Assembly (NCBI RefSeq): GCF_900459175.1
Contig: NZ_UHFA01000002.1
Location: 186,001-250,000 of the forward strand
DNA: 64,000 bases
Direction: 5' to 3'
Origin: Streptococcus downei MFe28
GTDB lineage: Bacteria; Bacillota; Bacilli; Lactobacillales; Streptococcaceae
Positions 39,022-47,951 of the stretch are shown here, piece after piece. The position numbers and the translations under genes were made by a program. The notes below the pieces were generated by a model. That model saw nothing but the letters and a program-made list of their open reading frames with translations. It was not told the origin of the DNA and did no database searches. Positions within the stretch are counted from its first letter, which is position 1, and each line of letters begins with the position of its first letter.

Positions 39022-39092
39022 GGCGGTATAGCCAAGTGGTAAGGCACGGCTCTGCAAAAGCTTGATCGTCGGTTCAAATCCGTCTACCGCCT
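39022..39092 (+). tRNA. tRNA-Cys (GCA)
   Basis: A 71-base cloverleaf without encoded CCA: acceptor GGCGGTA/TACCGCC with discriminator T, D-arm with AAGTGGTAAGG, anticodon loop CTCTGCAAAAG with GCA, and T-arm GGTTCAAATCC. It is a solitary tRNA gene with its own promoter and terminator. Confidence 0.95.
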
Positions 39093-39097
39093 CTCTG

Positions 39098-39134
39098 GAA
39101 GCACCCAGACTCTTGTTTTGGGTGTTTCATTTTT
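39098..39134 (+). terminator. Terminator of tRNA-Cys
   Basis: GAAGCACCCA paired with TGGGTGTTTC, then ATTTTTGG. Confidence 0.75.
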
Positions 39135-39178
39135 GGATTTTCCGCCTTAAATTTTACTAAATTTTTTGGAGGAAAGAC

Positions 39179-39207
39179 TTGTTTTTCGATTGTTCCTCTG
39201 CTATAAT
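39179..39207 (+). promoter_or_regulatory. Promoter of the secreted hypothetical protein
   Basis: TTGTTT, 17-base spacer and TATAAT with an extended TG two bases upstream. Confidence 0.6.
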
Positions 39208-39225
39208 ACAGCTTAAAGGACGGTT

Positions 39226-39792
39226 ATGATTATGAAAAAATTAACAGTTTTGACATTATTAGCCACTCTAGCGACTATATTAGCTGTCATTATCAATCCC
39301 AATCGGGCGAAAATGAACGTTTTAGGGATGACTTCTCAACCATCCAGCTCGCAAACCCTTGAAACTTCTGCTTCAAGCGAATCGCAAGTGGCCAGCACTC
39401 CCTTGACCACAGCCATTGTGACAGCGAGTCCGGGACAATACACCACTAAAGATGGTACCAAGGTAGAGGTCGCCGAAAATGGTAGCTTCAAGGCCACCTA
39501 TTCAGACGGTAGCACGCTGGTAACCTATACAGACAATACCTATTCCTATAAGGGAAAGAATGGTGCTGAAGCTAGGACCTACAGCGATGAGACCTACTTC
39601 ATTACGACAGCAACAGGTTCTTCCTTAACGACCTATGAAAATGGTAGCTACCAAGTCAATCTTTCTGATGGCAGTCACTACGATGCTTCTAACTCAAGTG
39701 ACCTTGCTAGCCTGCAAAGTCAGTATAAGCTTCCTCGAATTGACAGCTACAACAAAATGGTAAAAGATATCGTTGATGAACTTAATCAATAA
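39226..39792 (+). CDS. Secreted or membrane-anchored hypothetical protein with T-Y-D-G-S repeats
   Basis: The 188-residue product starts with a signal-anchor (KKLTVLTLLATLATILAVII), a Ser-rich linker (SQPSSSQTLETSASSESQV), and a beta-rich domain of short repeats of the type G-S-F-K-A-T-Y-S-D-G-S / T-Y-T-D-N-T-Y / T-Y-E-N-G-S-Y (residues about 70-150). No lipobox and no LPXTG. These short repeats resemble those in other Lactobacillales surface proteins, but I do not assign a function. AAGGA sits five bases before the ATG at 39226; MKK at 39232 is an alternative start. Confidence 0.75.
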   Translation: MIMKKLTVLTLLATLATILAVIINPNRAKMNVLGMTSQPSSSQTLETSASSESQVASTPLTTAIVTASPGQYTTKDGTKVEVAENGSFKATYSDGSTLVTYTDNTYSYKGKNGAEARTYSDETYFITTATGSSLTTYENGSYQVNLSDGSHYDASNSSDLASLQSQYKLPRIDSYNKMVKDIVDELNQ

Positions 39793-39810
39793 TCCCTATT
39801 TCAAATAGAC

Positions 39811-39839
39811 AAGGCTCAGCTAGGTGGCTGAGCCTTTTT
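39811..39839 (+). terminator. Terminator after the secreted hypothetical protein
   Basis: AAGGCTCAG paired with CTGAGCCTT, then TTTC. Confidence 0.85.
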
Positions 39840-39964
39840 CTAGGCACCATTTTCTGATAGAGAAGCACCTCCATGTTTTACAGACAGTCTTTCAATGCGA
39901 ATTTGTATTGGGCCAGCTTCAGGGGGTGATTGCCTCTAGGATAGCACTAATTAGTGTTATTCTT

Positions 39965-40155
39965 CAAAAAAGAAGAAGTCCTGCTAGGCTGAACCTCCTC
40001 TCGGAGATTATGAAATCATACGACAGTCTGCGATACCTAGTGAGCTTAGACTGACGGATCCTGGCGTAGCGGAGTCTCGCCAGGGAAAGTTTATATCCTT
40101 AATCACAAAAAGAAGAGGCCCAGCTTTACCGGACCTCTTCTCGGAGATTATGAAA
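39965..40155 (-). repeat. Duplicated terminator module downstream of pepO
   Basis: Two units (39965-40014 and 40107-40155) share AGAAGAGG.CC..GCT and CTCTCGGAGATTATGAAA. On the minus strand each forms a GC-rich stem (GAAGAGGTCC ... GGCCTCTTC) ending in TTTTT, so pepO transcripts meet two terminators in series. The spacer and the sequence before pepO share GAAAAGTTTAT and TAGCGGAG, so the duplication is longer than the stems. 39840-39964 holds no gene. Confidence 0.6.
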
Positions 40156-40228
40156 AAGAAAAGTTTATTTAGGATTGACTATAGTATAGCGGAGCTCGCT
40201 TAATATCAACTTAAGCAGTTGAGGTCAA

Positions 40229-42124
40229 TTACCAAATAATCACGCGATCTTCTGGTACTCGCCACATACCATCGCCTTCTGTGACCGCAAAGGTGTCAAA
40301 GAATTCATCAAAGTTAGCAACTTGGACATTGGTGCGGAGCTTGCCAGGGGCATGCACGTCAATGGAAATCAGGAGTTGCAGGTATTCCTCACGGGCCTTC
40401 ATCCGCCAAATGGTGGCAAAGTTGATAAAGTAGTCCTCAGCTGAGAAGTCAGCATCCTTCTTAGCTGCCTCTAAGGCACAGGCCAGGCCACCTAGGTCTG
40501 CAACATTTTCCGAGACGGTCAGCTTACCGTTAATTTTACCGCCTGCAAAATCTAGGCCATCAAATTGTTGAACCACCTTGTCGGTGCGCTCTCGGAAGGC
40601 GGCATAGTCAGCTTCGGTCCACCAATTTTTCAGGCTACCATTTTCATCAAAGGAAGCCCCATTGGTGTCAAAAGCATGGGAAATTTCATGGGCAATAACA
40701 GCTCCGATACCACCATAGTTGGCCGAGGAACTTTGCTCCAAGGCATAGAATGGCGCCTGGAGAATGGCTGCTGGAAAGACAATCTGGTTCTGCTGGGGAT
40801 CATAGTAGGCATTGACCATATGGGCAGGCATATGCCACTCGCTGCGGTCAACCGGTTGGTTCCACTTGCTCCAGGCATGGGCAATAGAGATTTGCGCTAG
40901 CTTTTGGGCATTTTCGACAAGGGACAGATTCTCATCGATAACCTTCTTCTGGTAGGTCTCTGGTAATTTCTCAGGATAACCAATATGAGGGGTAATGGCA
41001 TTTAGTTTGGTGATGGCCTTGTCAATCGTCGCCTTTTGTAGCCAATCATTCTTGGCCAGACGCTCCTTGTAGACCTCAATCATGGTGGCTACCTTGGCCT
41101 CAACATCCTTCTTGGCTTCTGGAGAGAATTTTTGGCCCGCATACCAAAGGCCTATGGCTTGATTGTAAGGGCCTTGAGCCAGGTAATAAGCGGCCTTCTT
41201 TTTATCCATAGCCTGTGGAGTACCTGAGAGGGCACGACCAAAGGCTCCTGACATGACCCGAATTTCATCCGTTAAATAGGAATTATAGGAGAAGGCTGCC
41301 GAACGTACTAGGACAGCCTTAAGAGCTGGCCAGTTAGCCTGACTGTAGTAATCCTTGGCAAAGTCGGTCCAGAAACGCTCCTCAGGGACAATAACCTTAT
41401 CAGGAACCTGACCCAGAATATCTTTGAAAATGTCGTCCAAAGGTAATTCTGGAACCAACTTGGTGAAATCACTCCAAGCGTATGGATGGTAGAGCTTGGC
41501 ATACTCAGAAGACTCCTCATTAGAGAGGACATACTTGGCCAATTGGGCATCCAAGTCTAATATTTTGTCCAGCAGGTCGCTGATTTCTTGCTCTGAAAAG
41601 CCAAATTTAGGTAGGAGGTCTTCTTGACACTTACGCCAAAGGGCTAGAAGCTCCTTGCCCTTTTCATTATCTGGGGCATAGTAGGTTGTATCTGGCAGGA
41701 TGGTGCTAGGTGCCTGAGCCCAGAGGACATTGGTCCTAGCGTCCATAAAGTCAGGGGAAACACCAAAAGGTAAGAGGTTAGGCTTGCCTAGCATTTCTAG
41801 CTTGCCAGCTTCTTTAGCGAATTGCGCAAAAGAGCTATAAGCCTGATATTCCTTAATCAGGGCTTGGACAGGAGTCACGCCCAGCTCGTCACGCTGATCA
41901 TAGTCAGCTACCAGTCTGTGGAACTTGACAAAGTTGGCTAAGACTTGGTCCTCGGGGAGATTCTTCCCCGCCAACCAGTCATCAGTGGTGGCCAACATCA
42001 GTTCCTCAATTTCATCGGATAGGTCAGAAAAACCACCCGTGCGGGGCTTGTCATCAGGAATCACCGCAGTTTTCTCCCATTCCCCATTAACAGCTTCAAA
42101 AAAATCATCTTGCAAACGTACCAT
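40229..42124 (-). CDS. pepO: Neutral endopeptidase PepO (M13 family)
   Basis: A zinc metallopeptidase of the neprilysin family that degrades oligopeptides. The 631-residue protein has the zinc motif HEISHAFD preceded by the family signature, the third ligand in SENVADLGG, and NAYYDPQQNQIVFPA as substrate-binding strand; its C-terminal tryptophan (RVIIW) is characteristic of M13. No signal peptide is visible, so it is intracellular or exported without one. Monocistronic with a terminator upstream at 42289 and two downstream. Confidence 0.95.
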   Translation of the reverse strand: MVRLQDDFFEAVNGEWEKTAVIPDDKPRTGGFSDLSDEIEELMLATTDDWLAGKNLPEDQVLANFVKFHRLVADYDQRDELGVTPVQALIKEYQAYSSFAQFAKEAGKLEMLGKPNLLPFGVSPDFMDARTNVLWAQAPSTILPDTTYYAPDNEKGKELLALWRKCQEDLLPKFGFSEQEISDLLDKILDLDAQLAKYVLSNEESSEYAKLYHPYAWSDFTKLVPELPLDDIFKDILGQVPDKVIVPEERFWTDFAKDYYSQANWPALKAVLVRSAAFSYNSYLTDEIRVMSGAFGRALSGTPQAMDKKKAAYYLAQGPYNQAIGLWYAGQKFSPEAKKDVEAKVATMIEVYKERLAKNDWLQKATIDKAITKLNAITPHIGYPEKLPETYQKKVIDENLSLVENAQKLAQISIAHAWSKWNQPVDRSEWHMPAHMVNAYYDPQQNQIVFPAAILQAPFYALEQSSSANYGGIGAVIAHEISHAFDTNGASFDENGSLKNWWTEADYAAFRERTDKVVQQFDGLDFAGGKINGKLTVSENVADLGGLACALEAAKKDADFSAEDYFINFATIWRMKAREEYLQLLISIDVHAPGKLRTNVQVANFDEFFDTFAVTEGDGMWRVPEDRVIIW

Positions 42125-42288
42125 AGTCTGCTCCTCTCTTTTATTTTTCGGGCACCTCTAAATTCCTCACACTTTCGGCTTCTCAAATGCTGTCAAGTCG
42201 GCCTTGGAAATTTTGAAGACGAGTTTCTTAGAGGTAGCCTTTCCTAGATTCTATTCTAACTATTATTTTACAACGCCTCCATTGTATC

Positions 42289-42310
42289 AAAAAACAGCCC
42301 CAAGGGCTGA
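42289..42310 (-). terminator. Terminator upstream of pepO on the same strand
   Basis: CAGCCCTTGGGGCTG followed by TTTTTTG on the minus strand. It would end any transcript coming from the 42.3-42.6 kb gap before pepO begins. Confidence 0.75.
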
Positions 42311-42496
42311 TATTCGCATTTATAAAATTCTTTGCTTTCTTCTCGCATATATGAAATTTTTTTGCGTTTTACTTGGACTTGGGCCGAGACCAAATAATAG
42401 AAGTGAGAACATAAGGCAGGACTCAATGCTTAAGGGAGCTATTGGCTAGCAAGAGAGACTTAGGTGATTAGTTACCTTATTTAGTTGGAGGCTTAT

Positions 42497-42552
42497 TTAG
42501 AATTATTATAAATAGCGATTGAGTGTAAAAACCTTGCTTAGAATCATTATAA
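42497..42552. promoter_or_regulatory. Two Per/Fur-box-like sites 41 bp apart
   Basis: TTAGAATTATTATAA (42497-42511) and TTAGAATCATTATAA (42538-42552) each match the PerR/Fur-type consensus TTATAATNATTATAA at all but one position. Both lie in a longer direct repeat (CTATTTATAATNATTCTAA on the minus strand). No annotated gene starts here; the 482-base gap between treC and pepO (42125-42606) otherwise contains only the hairpin at 42289 and no convincing ORF. Confidence 0.5.
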
Positions 42553-42606
42553 ATAGATAATTCTTGCTTCTTCTTTCCAGCATTAGGAATTTTATCTAAT
42601 CTAATT

Positions 42607-44232
42607 CTAATCCACCAAAATAGCCAAGGTTTGATAGGGTTCTAGGGTCAGAGTCTTGGTCAGTTTGACTTCTGGATAGTTGCTGATGAGGATGCGACCC
42701 TGGAGATAATCGTCTGGCAGGTCCAGGCTAGTAGGCTGGGCAAAGAAATTATTGAGGACCAGAAGCTTCTGTTGGCCTAGCTGGCGTTCAAAGGCATAGA
42801 CTTGGGTATGGTCCTGATAGGCTGACTTGTAGTCCCCTTCTGAAATAAGGGCTAGTTCCTTACGCAGGGCGATTAATTTTTGATAGAAGGGGAAAATTTT
42901 CCCTATCTTTTCCTTTTGAACATTGATAGACTGGTAGGTTTTGCCGACCTTGAGCCAGGGTTGGGCTGAGGAAAAGCCAGCATTAGGACTGGCATCCCAC
43001 TGCATAGGCGTGCGAGCATTGTCACGCGATTTGGCCTTGATAATAGCAAAGGCCTCTTGGTCAGTTTTGCCCTGGCTTAGGATTTCCTGGTAGGCATTGA
43101 GACTTTCAACATCGACGTAGTCAGACATGGACTGGTAGTCGGGATCCAGCATGCCGATTTCCTCTCCCATATAGATATAGGGGGTGCCCCGTGAGAGATG
43201 GATAGAGGCTGCCAGCATAGTGGCCCCTTCATTGCGGAAGTTCTTGACATCAACAAAGCGATTGAGAGCCCGCGGTTGATCATGGTTGTTCCAGAAAAGG
43301 GCATTCCAACCGCCCCCTTGGCTCATCTTCTCTCCCCAGGTGTGGAAAAGCTTTTTGAGCTGGTCAAAGTCAAAGTCGGCTAGGGTCCATTTTTGCCCAT
43401 CCTCATAGTCCACCTTGAGGTGATGGAAATTGAAGGTCATGGACAATTCATGGCGATCTTGGCCCGAGTAGAGCAGGCAATTTTCAATAGTGGTGGAGCT
43501 CATTTCTCCAACTGTCATGGCATCTGGGTCCTGACCGAAACTAGCCTGATTGAGCATTTGCAGGTAGTCATGGACGATGGGCTTGTCGGTATAGGCTGGC
43601 TTGCCATCATTGACAGGGCAATCTTCTAGGACTTGGTCCTTGCCAATCAGGTTGATGACATCAAAGCGAAAGCCCTTGACCCCTTTGTCACGCCAGAAAT
43701 TGACCACCTGAAAGAGTTCCTCCCGAACATGGGGGTTGCGCCAGTCGAGGTCGGCCTGGGTCTTATCAAAGAGGTGGAGGTAGTATTTTCCAGTAGTACC
43801 AAAAGGAGCCCAAGCGGAGCCACCAAACTTAGAAATCCAGTCGGTCGGCTGCTCCCTCAGAATAAAGAAGTCTTGGTAGTATGAGTCTCCAGCTAGGGCC
43901 TTTTGAAACCAAGGATGCTCGGTCGAGCAGTGGTTGAGCACCATGTCCAACATGAGGCCGATGCCATAGGACTTAGCCTTTTCCACTAATTCCTCAAAAT
44001 CAGCCATGCTTCCAAAGAGAGGATTGACCGCCTTGTAGTCGGAAATATCATAGCCATTATCGCGCTGGGGGCTGGGATAGAAGGGATTGAGCCAAATCAT
44101 GTCAATTCCCAATTCTGCTAGATAGGGAAGCTTTTCAATAATTCCCCTCAAATCGCCGATACCATTTCCCGTGGTGTCCTTGTAGGACTTGGGGTAAATC
44201 TGATAGACGACAGCTTTTTTATCAAAGGTCAT
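42607..44232 (-). CDS. treC: Alpha,alpha-phosphotrehalase
   Basis: A GH13 enzyme that splits trehalose 6-phosphate into glucose and glucose 6-phosphate. The 541-residue protein has the GH13 regions DMVLNHCS, GFRFDVINLI (catalytic nucleophile), GEMSST (acid/base) and NHDQPR. Downstream of treP on the same strand with a 143-base hairpin-rich spacer, forming the tre operon. Confidence 0.93.
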   Translation of the reverse strand: MTFDKKAVVYQIYPKSYKDTTGNGIGDLRGIIEKLPYLAELGIDMIWLNPFYPSPQRDNGYDISDYKAVNPLFGSMADFEELVEKAKSYGIGLMLDMVLNHCSTEHPWFQKALAGDSYYQDFFILREQPTDWISKFGGSAWAPFGTTGKYYLHLFDKTQADLDWRNPHVREELFQVVNFWRDKGVKGFRFDVINLIGKDQVLEDCPVNDGKPAYTDKPIVHDYLQMLNQASFGQDPDAMTVGEMSSTTIENCLLYSGQDRHELSMTFNFHHLKVDYEDGQKWTLADFDFDQLKKLFHTWGEKMSQGGGWNALFWNNHDQPRALNRFVDVKNFRNEGATMLAASIHLSRGTPYIYMGEEIGMLDPDYQSMSDYVDVESLNAYQEILSQGKTDQEAFAIIKAKSRDNARTPMQWDASPNAGFSSAQPWLKVGKTYQSINVQKEKIGKIFPFYQKLIALRKELALISEGDYKSAYQDHTQVYAFERQLGQQKLLVLNNFFAQPTSLDLPDDYLQGRILISNYPEVKLTKTLTLEPYQTLAILVD

Positions 44233-44295
44233 GTCTTCATCTCCTATAAATTTGTTAATTGGCTTTCTGGGTTTATGCTTGGGCCCTAGGGGCGA

Positions 44296-44359
44296 GCAGG
44301 TAAGCTTGAGCCCTTACCTGCCATTAAAATGAGGTTGAGGCAACAGGGCTCCCAACCTC
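44296..44359 (-). other. Paired hairpins between treP and treC
   Basis: On the minus strand GAGGTTG...CAACCTC (followed by ATTTTAATG) and GCAGGTAAG...CTTACCTGC. They may lower treC expression relative to treP or stabilise processed mRNA ends. Confidence 0.5.
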
Positions 44360-44375
44360 GTATTTTTCTCTTTTA

Positions 44376-46343
44376 TTAGAGCTTACTAGCGACCAGAATT
44401 TCATCACCTAGCTTGACCTCACGGGGCAGATTGCCCTTGATATCCGTTTGGAAATCATTCTGATTGGTGACGATGACTGGCGTCGTGACAGAGTAGCCAG
44501 CCTTCTTGATGGCATCCATATCAAAGCTAATTAGCTTTTGACCCTGCTTGACATGGTCACCTTGTTGGACGTGGGCCGTGAAGCCTTGACCTTCCAGATT
44601 AACCGTGTCCATCCCAATATGAATCAACATTTCTAGCCCCTGTTCGGTTACTAGGCCGATGGCATGCTTGGTCGGGAAGAGTACGGAAACGGTTCCCTCA
44701 ACTGGGGCAAAGAGTTCACCTTGACTAGGCTCGATGACAAGGCCTTGTCCCATGACCCCTTGAGCAAAGACGGGGTCTGGTGATTGGGACAGGTCCTGAA
44801 CTTGACCAGCTAGGGGACTCTTGATAGAAATCAGGGTACCAGCTGGTGCACTTGTAGCTTCCTTGACTTGGGCAAGAGCCTCTACTTGAGGAGCCTTAAC
44901 AGTTGCATCTTCGGTCTTGGTAAAGAGATCCATGCGACGAAAGACTACTGTAAGGGCAAAAGGTAGCACAATGGCTACTACCATCAAGAGGGCAAAGATA
45001 ATCATGTACTTAGCCTGGATAGAGAGGATACCTGGTAGACCCCCGATACCAATGGCATTGGCTGTCACATTGAAGCTGGTACAAAGCAGGCCTGCGATAG
45101 AAGAACCAATCATTCCTGCGATAAATGGGTAGATGTATTTGAGGTTGACCCCGAAGAGGGCTGGCTCAGTAACTCCGAGATAGGCCGAAATGGCTGCAGG
45201 CAAGGCAATTTGCGCTTCTTTTTCATCGTGGCGGTTCATCCAGTAGTAGGCCAAAACGCCCGAACCTTGGGCAATATTAGAGAGGGCAATCATAGGCCAA
45301 AGACCAGTCCCACCAGCATCGGCTACCAGCTGGGTATCAATGGCATTGGTCATATGATGGAGACCTGTAATTACCAAAGGTGCATAGAGTGCACCAAAGA
45401 TGGCACCGAAGAGCCATTTGACTGGGCCTGTCAATCCAGCCAGAACGACATAGGAAATGCCCCTACCAATGGTCCAACCAACTGGTCCTAAGACTGTGTG
45501 GGCCAAAATCAAGGCCGGAATCAGAGACAAGAAGGGAACGAAAATCATGGAAACGACTTCCGGAATATGTTTTCGCCAGAAGCGCTCCAGATAAGACAGG
45601 GAGAGACCAGCTAGGAGGGCTGGCAAGACTTGAGCTTGATAGCCGACCTTTTCAACCGTGAAGAAGCCAAAGTTCCAGGTCCACTTAGCTGCAATTTCAG
45701 CCGCTGACGTGGAGGCAAAGTTATAGGCATTGAGCAATTGATTGGGGGAAATCAAACAGATTCCCAAGACAATTCCCAAAATCTGGCTGGTCCCCATCTT
45801 GCGGCTGACTGACCAGGTAATACCAACGGGTAGGTATTGGAAGATAGCTTCACCTGGCAACCAGAGGAAGTCATCAACCCCATGCCAAAAGACCGACACA
45901 TCAACAATGGTCTTACCATTGAGGGCTGACCATTGGACCCCTTCCAAGATATTGCGGAAGCCTAAAATCAGGCCACCGACGATGATGGCTGGTAGAATGG
46001 GTGTAAAGATTTCCGCCAGCATGGATAGGGAGCGTTGCAACCAGTTCTGGTTCTTTTGGGCTGCAGATTTGGCAGCCTCTTTTGAAACGCCTTCAATTCC
46101 CGAAACGGCGGTGAAATCATTGTAGAAGACCGGGACATCATTACCGATGATGGCTTGGAATTGTCCAGCATTGGTAAAGGTTCCCTTAACGGCTGGAATA
46201 GCCTCCAGACGCTCGACATCGGCCTTGCTGTCATCGTTTAAGACGAAACGCATCCGAGTGGCACAGTGGGTGACCGCAGCGATATTTTCTTTACCACCAA
46301 CGGCCTCCAGCATTTCTTGGGCATCTTTTTCAAATTTTCCCAT
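44376..46343 (-). CDS. treP: PTS trehalose transporter, IIBCA fusion
   Basis: It takes up trehalose as trehalose 6-phosphate. The 655 residues are a IIB domain with Cys27 (THCATRMRF), a IIC membrane domain (about residues 105-480, ten helices, including GLHHMTNAID) and a C-terminal glucose-type IIA domain (residues about 500-655) with active His in MLIHIGMDTVNL. Many homologues lack the IIA domain, so this is a self-contained permease. Divergent from treR; a cre-like site lies in its leader at 46550. Confidence 0.93.
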   Translation of the reverse strand: MGKFEKDAQEMLEAVGGKENIAAVTHCATRMRFVLNDDSKADVERLEAIPAVKGTFTNAGQFQAIIGNDVPVFYNDFTAVSGIEGVSKEAAKSAAQKNQNWLQRSLSMLAEIFTPILPAIIVGGLILGFRNILEGVQWSALNGKTIVDVSVFWHGVDDFLWLPGEAIFQYLPVGITWSVSRKMGTSQILGIVLGICLISPNQLLNAYNFASTSAAEIAAKWTWNFGFFTVEKVGYQAQVLPALLAGLSLSYLERFWRKHIPEVVSMIFVPFLSLIPALILAHTVLGPVGWTIGRGISYVVLAGLTGPVKWLFGAIFGALYAPLVITGLHHMTNAIDTQLVADAGGTGLWPMIALSNIAQGSGVLAYYWMNRHDEKEAQIALPAAISAYLGVTEPALFGVNLKYIYPFIAGMIGSSIAGLLCTSFNVTANAIGIGGLPGILSIQAKYMIIFALLMVVAIVLPFALTVVFRRMDLFTKTEDATVKAPQVEALAQVKEATSAPAGTLISIKSPLAGQVQDLSQSPDPVFAQGVMGQGLVIEPSQGELFAPVEGTVSVLFPTKHAIGLVTEQGLEMLIHIGMDTVNLEGQGFTAHVQQGDHVKQGQKLISFDMDAIKKAGYSVTTPVIVTNQNDFQTDIKGNLPREVKLGDEILVASKL

Positions 46344-46549
46344 AGTTAGAAAGTTCCTTTCTTCTTAAAGTTGGCAAGCTCCTTGTGGGGCTAATGGCCT
46401 TGAGGGACTGCCATCTTGTACTTAATTGTGGAAGGCTTTCCTTGCAGAAAGAGGAAAGGTTAGGAATTTAGAAAACTGTCTGGAAAAATCAGGATTTTTC
46501 ACGAACTCCTAAAACCATAACCTTTTCGTCCTCTGGTATCTGAGCCTTT

Positions 46550-46563
46550 TGTGTACGCTTTCA
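46550..46563 (-). promoter_or_regulatory. cre-like site upstream of treP
   Basis: Minus-strand TGAAAGCGTACACA matches 12 of 14 positions of the TGAAARCGYTWWCA cre consensus. A candidate promoter (TTGAGA, 16 bases, TAGCAT) lies further upstream at about 46646-46673, with AACTTGT/ACAAGTT dyad symmetry at 46633-46660. 46464-46530 repeats a motif seen at 2513-2580. Confidence 0.5.
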
Positions 46564-46660
46564 TTTTAAGGCAACTGTCCTCCAAAGGCAACTTGTCTGG
46601 AAAAATTCTTTGATTTTTAAGGGATTTTTCTCAACTTGTATGCTAAACTAAAAACAAGTT

Positions 46661-47023
46661 ATCTCAATGAAAATCGAAATTAGCCAAGGCAAGGAGCAAA
46701 GCTATCAGCCACTTTAGTGGCTTGATAGCTAACCTCACAAAGTTGGTGAAATCGACCAACTTTGCTCCGCATCGCACGAGCTGCAGGTAGCTCAAAAGGT
46801 CTGGGAGACCTTTTGAGGTTGGAAATGCAGAAAGCTTTGCTTTCCTCGGTAAGTACAGCAAAGTGAGTTAACGACGCGACATGGAGTAAAAACTGTCAAT
46901 ATTACAGTTTTTATGAAATTAGCCAGGGATATAGAAAACTACAATCGTAGTTTTCGTAGTCACTCTAATGAGAAATAATAGAGTGACTTTATCCGTGGGA
47001 AAATTTTGATTTTCGAAGAGTAT
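46661..47023 (+). repeat. BOX-like element, copy 5, with three extra hairpins, in the treP-treR regulatory region
   Basis: Ends ATCTCAATGAAAATCG and GATTTTCGAAGAGTATT. Hairpin 1 is the AGCTATCAGCCAC/GTGGCTTGATAGCT variant; the GGCAATC hairpin is missing. Near the right end three new perfect stems occur in series: AAAAACTGT/ACAGTTTTT (46888-46912), GAAAACTAC/GTAGTTTTC (46934-46955) and GTCACTCTA/TAGAGTGAC (46959-46987). The element ends about 18 bases before the treR ATG. Confidence 0.8.
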
Positions 47024-47041
47024 TAGAAAAGAGAGGACACC

Positions 47042-47755
47042 ATGAAGAAGTACCAAGCCATCTATAAAGACTTAGAGAATAAGATTAATCAGGGGGACTA
47101 TCCTGCTGAGAGTCCCCTGCCCAGTGAACAGGAACTCACCAAGCAGTACGGGGTTAGTCGCGATACCATCCGCAGGGCTCTTGGCCTCCTGGAAAAGGCC
47201 AAGCTTATTCATAAAAGCCAGGGGAGGGTTAGCCTAGTTCGCAGGCAAGAGCACTTCAACTTCCCCGTATCCAACCTAACCAGCTACCAGGAATTGGTGA
47301 GTCAACTGGGAATGAATTCTAAGACTAGGGTCCTCTCCCTCCACCGCCTGCTAGTGGATGCCCCCCTAGCCCAGCTGACTGGATTCCAGAAGGGCCAACA
47401 AGTCTGGCGAATCCAACGTCAACGCATTGTTGATGGGAGCGCTTGTGTCCTAGATACTGACTATCTCCTGTGCGACTTTGTTAGGACCATCAGTCGAGAC
47501 ATTGCCCAGCAGTCCATTTACGACTACCTGGAAGGCGAGTTAGGATTGGCTATTGCCTACGCGCAAAAGGAAATTACCATTGAAGCTATCAGGGAGACTG
47601 ATAAGGTTTGGCTGGATATTGGCAATGAGCGCCACGTCGTCTCGGTCAAGTCGAAGGTCTACCTGGCCAACCGGGCCCAGTTCCAATTTACCGAAAGTCG
47701 CCATGTACTGGAGAGGTTCCACTTTGTGGATTATGCTAGACGAAAGAAGGGCTAG
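47042..47755 (+). CDS. treR: GntR-family trehalose operon repressor
   Basis: The 237-residue regulator has a GntR winged helix (YQAIYKDLENKINQGDY, LPSEQELTKQYGVSRDTIRR, about residues 4-70) and a UTRA effector-binding domain (about 95-230). TreR senses trehalose 6-phosphate and represses treP-treC. It is divergent from treP; GAGAGGAC precedes the ATG and the BOX element ends just upstream. Confidence 0.9.
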   Translation: MKKYQAIYKDLENKINQGDYPAESPLPSEQELTKQYGVSRDTIRRALGLLEKAKLIHKSQGRVSLVRRQEHFNFPVSNLTSYQELVSQLGMNSKTRVLSLHRLLVDAPLAQLTGFQKGQQVWRIQRQRIVDGSACVLDTDYLLCDFVRTISRDIAQQSIYDYLEGELGLAIAYAQKEITIEAIRETDKVWLDIGNERHVVSVKSKVYLANRAQFQFTESRHVLERFHFVDYARRKKG

Positions 47756-47850
47756 ACCGCTTTCCAGTTGCTTAGTATTCAAGCCATGGCCAGGCTGTTG
47801 GGCTGGTTTTAGTTTAACTAAAAAAGTTAGAAATAAATCACATTTTTTCT

Positions 47851-47879
47851 TGTCTTCTGCTTGGGGATGTGATATATTT
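47851..47879 (+). promoter_or_regulatory. Promoter of the four-gene membrane/XRE cassette
   Basis: TTGTCT, 17-base spacer, TATATT; the first gene starts at 47952. Confidence 0.5.
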
Positions 47880-47951
47880 ATAACGAAAAGGTGAGGTATT
47901 TCTAACAAGCCTCCAGCAAATTCAACTCATTTTTAGAAAGTAGGTGGCAAG

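Noticed and set aside
39022..39092. Integration site of a mobile element at tRNA-Cys
   Set aside because: No integrase, no repeated tRNA 3' end and no foreign gene block beside it.
42204..42449. 81-codon plus-strand ORF in the pepO-treC gap
   Set aside because: Runs across the minus-strand terminator, lacks a ribosome site and reads as low-quality composition.
42607..44232. Annotation of treC as oligo-1,6-glucosidase or dextran glucosidase
   Set aside because: These GH13 enzymes are similar, but the operon with a trehalose-type IIBCA permease and divergent GntR regulator makes phosphotrehalase the better call.
46661..47023. CRISPR-like array of short palindromes
   Set aside because: The palindromes differ in sequence, there are no equal spacers, and no cas genes are present; it is a BOX element with hairpins.
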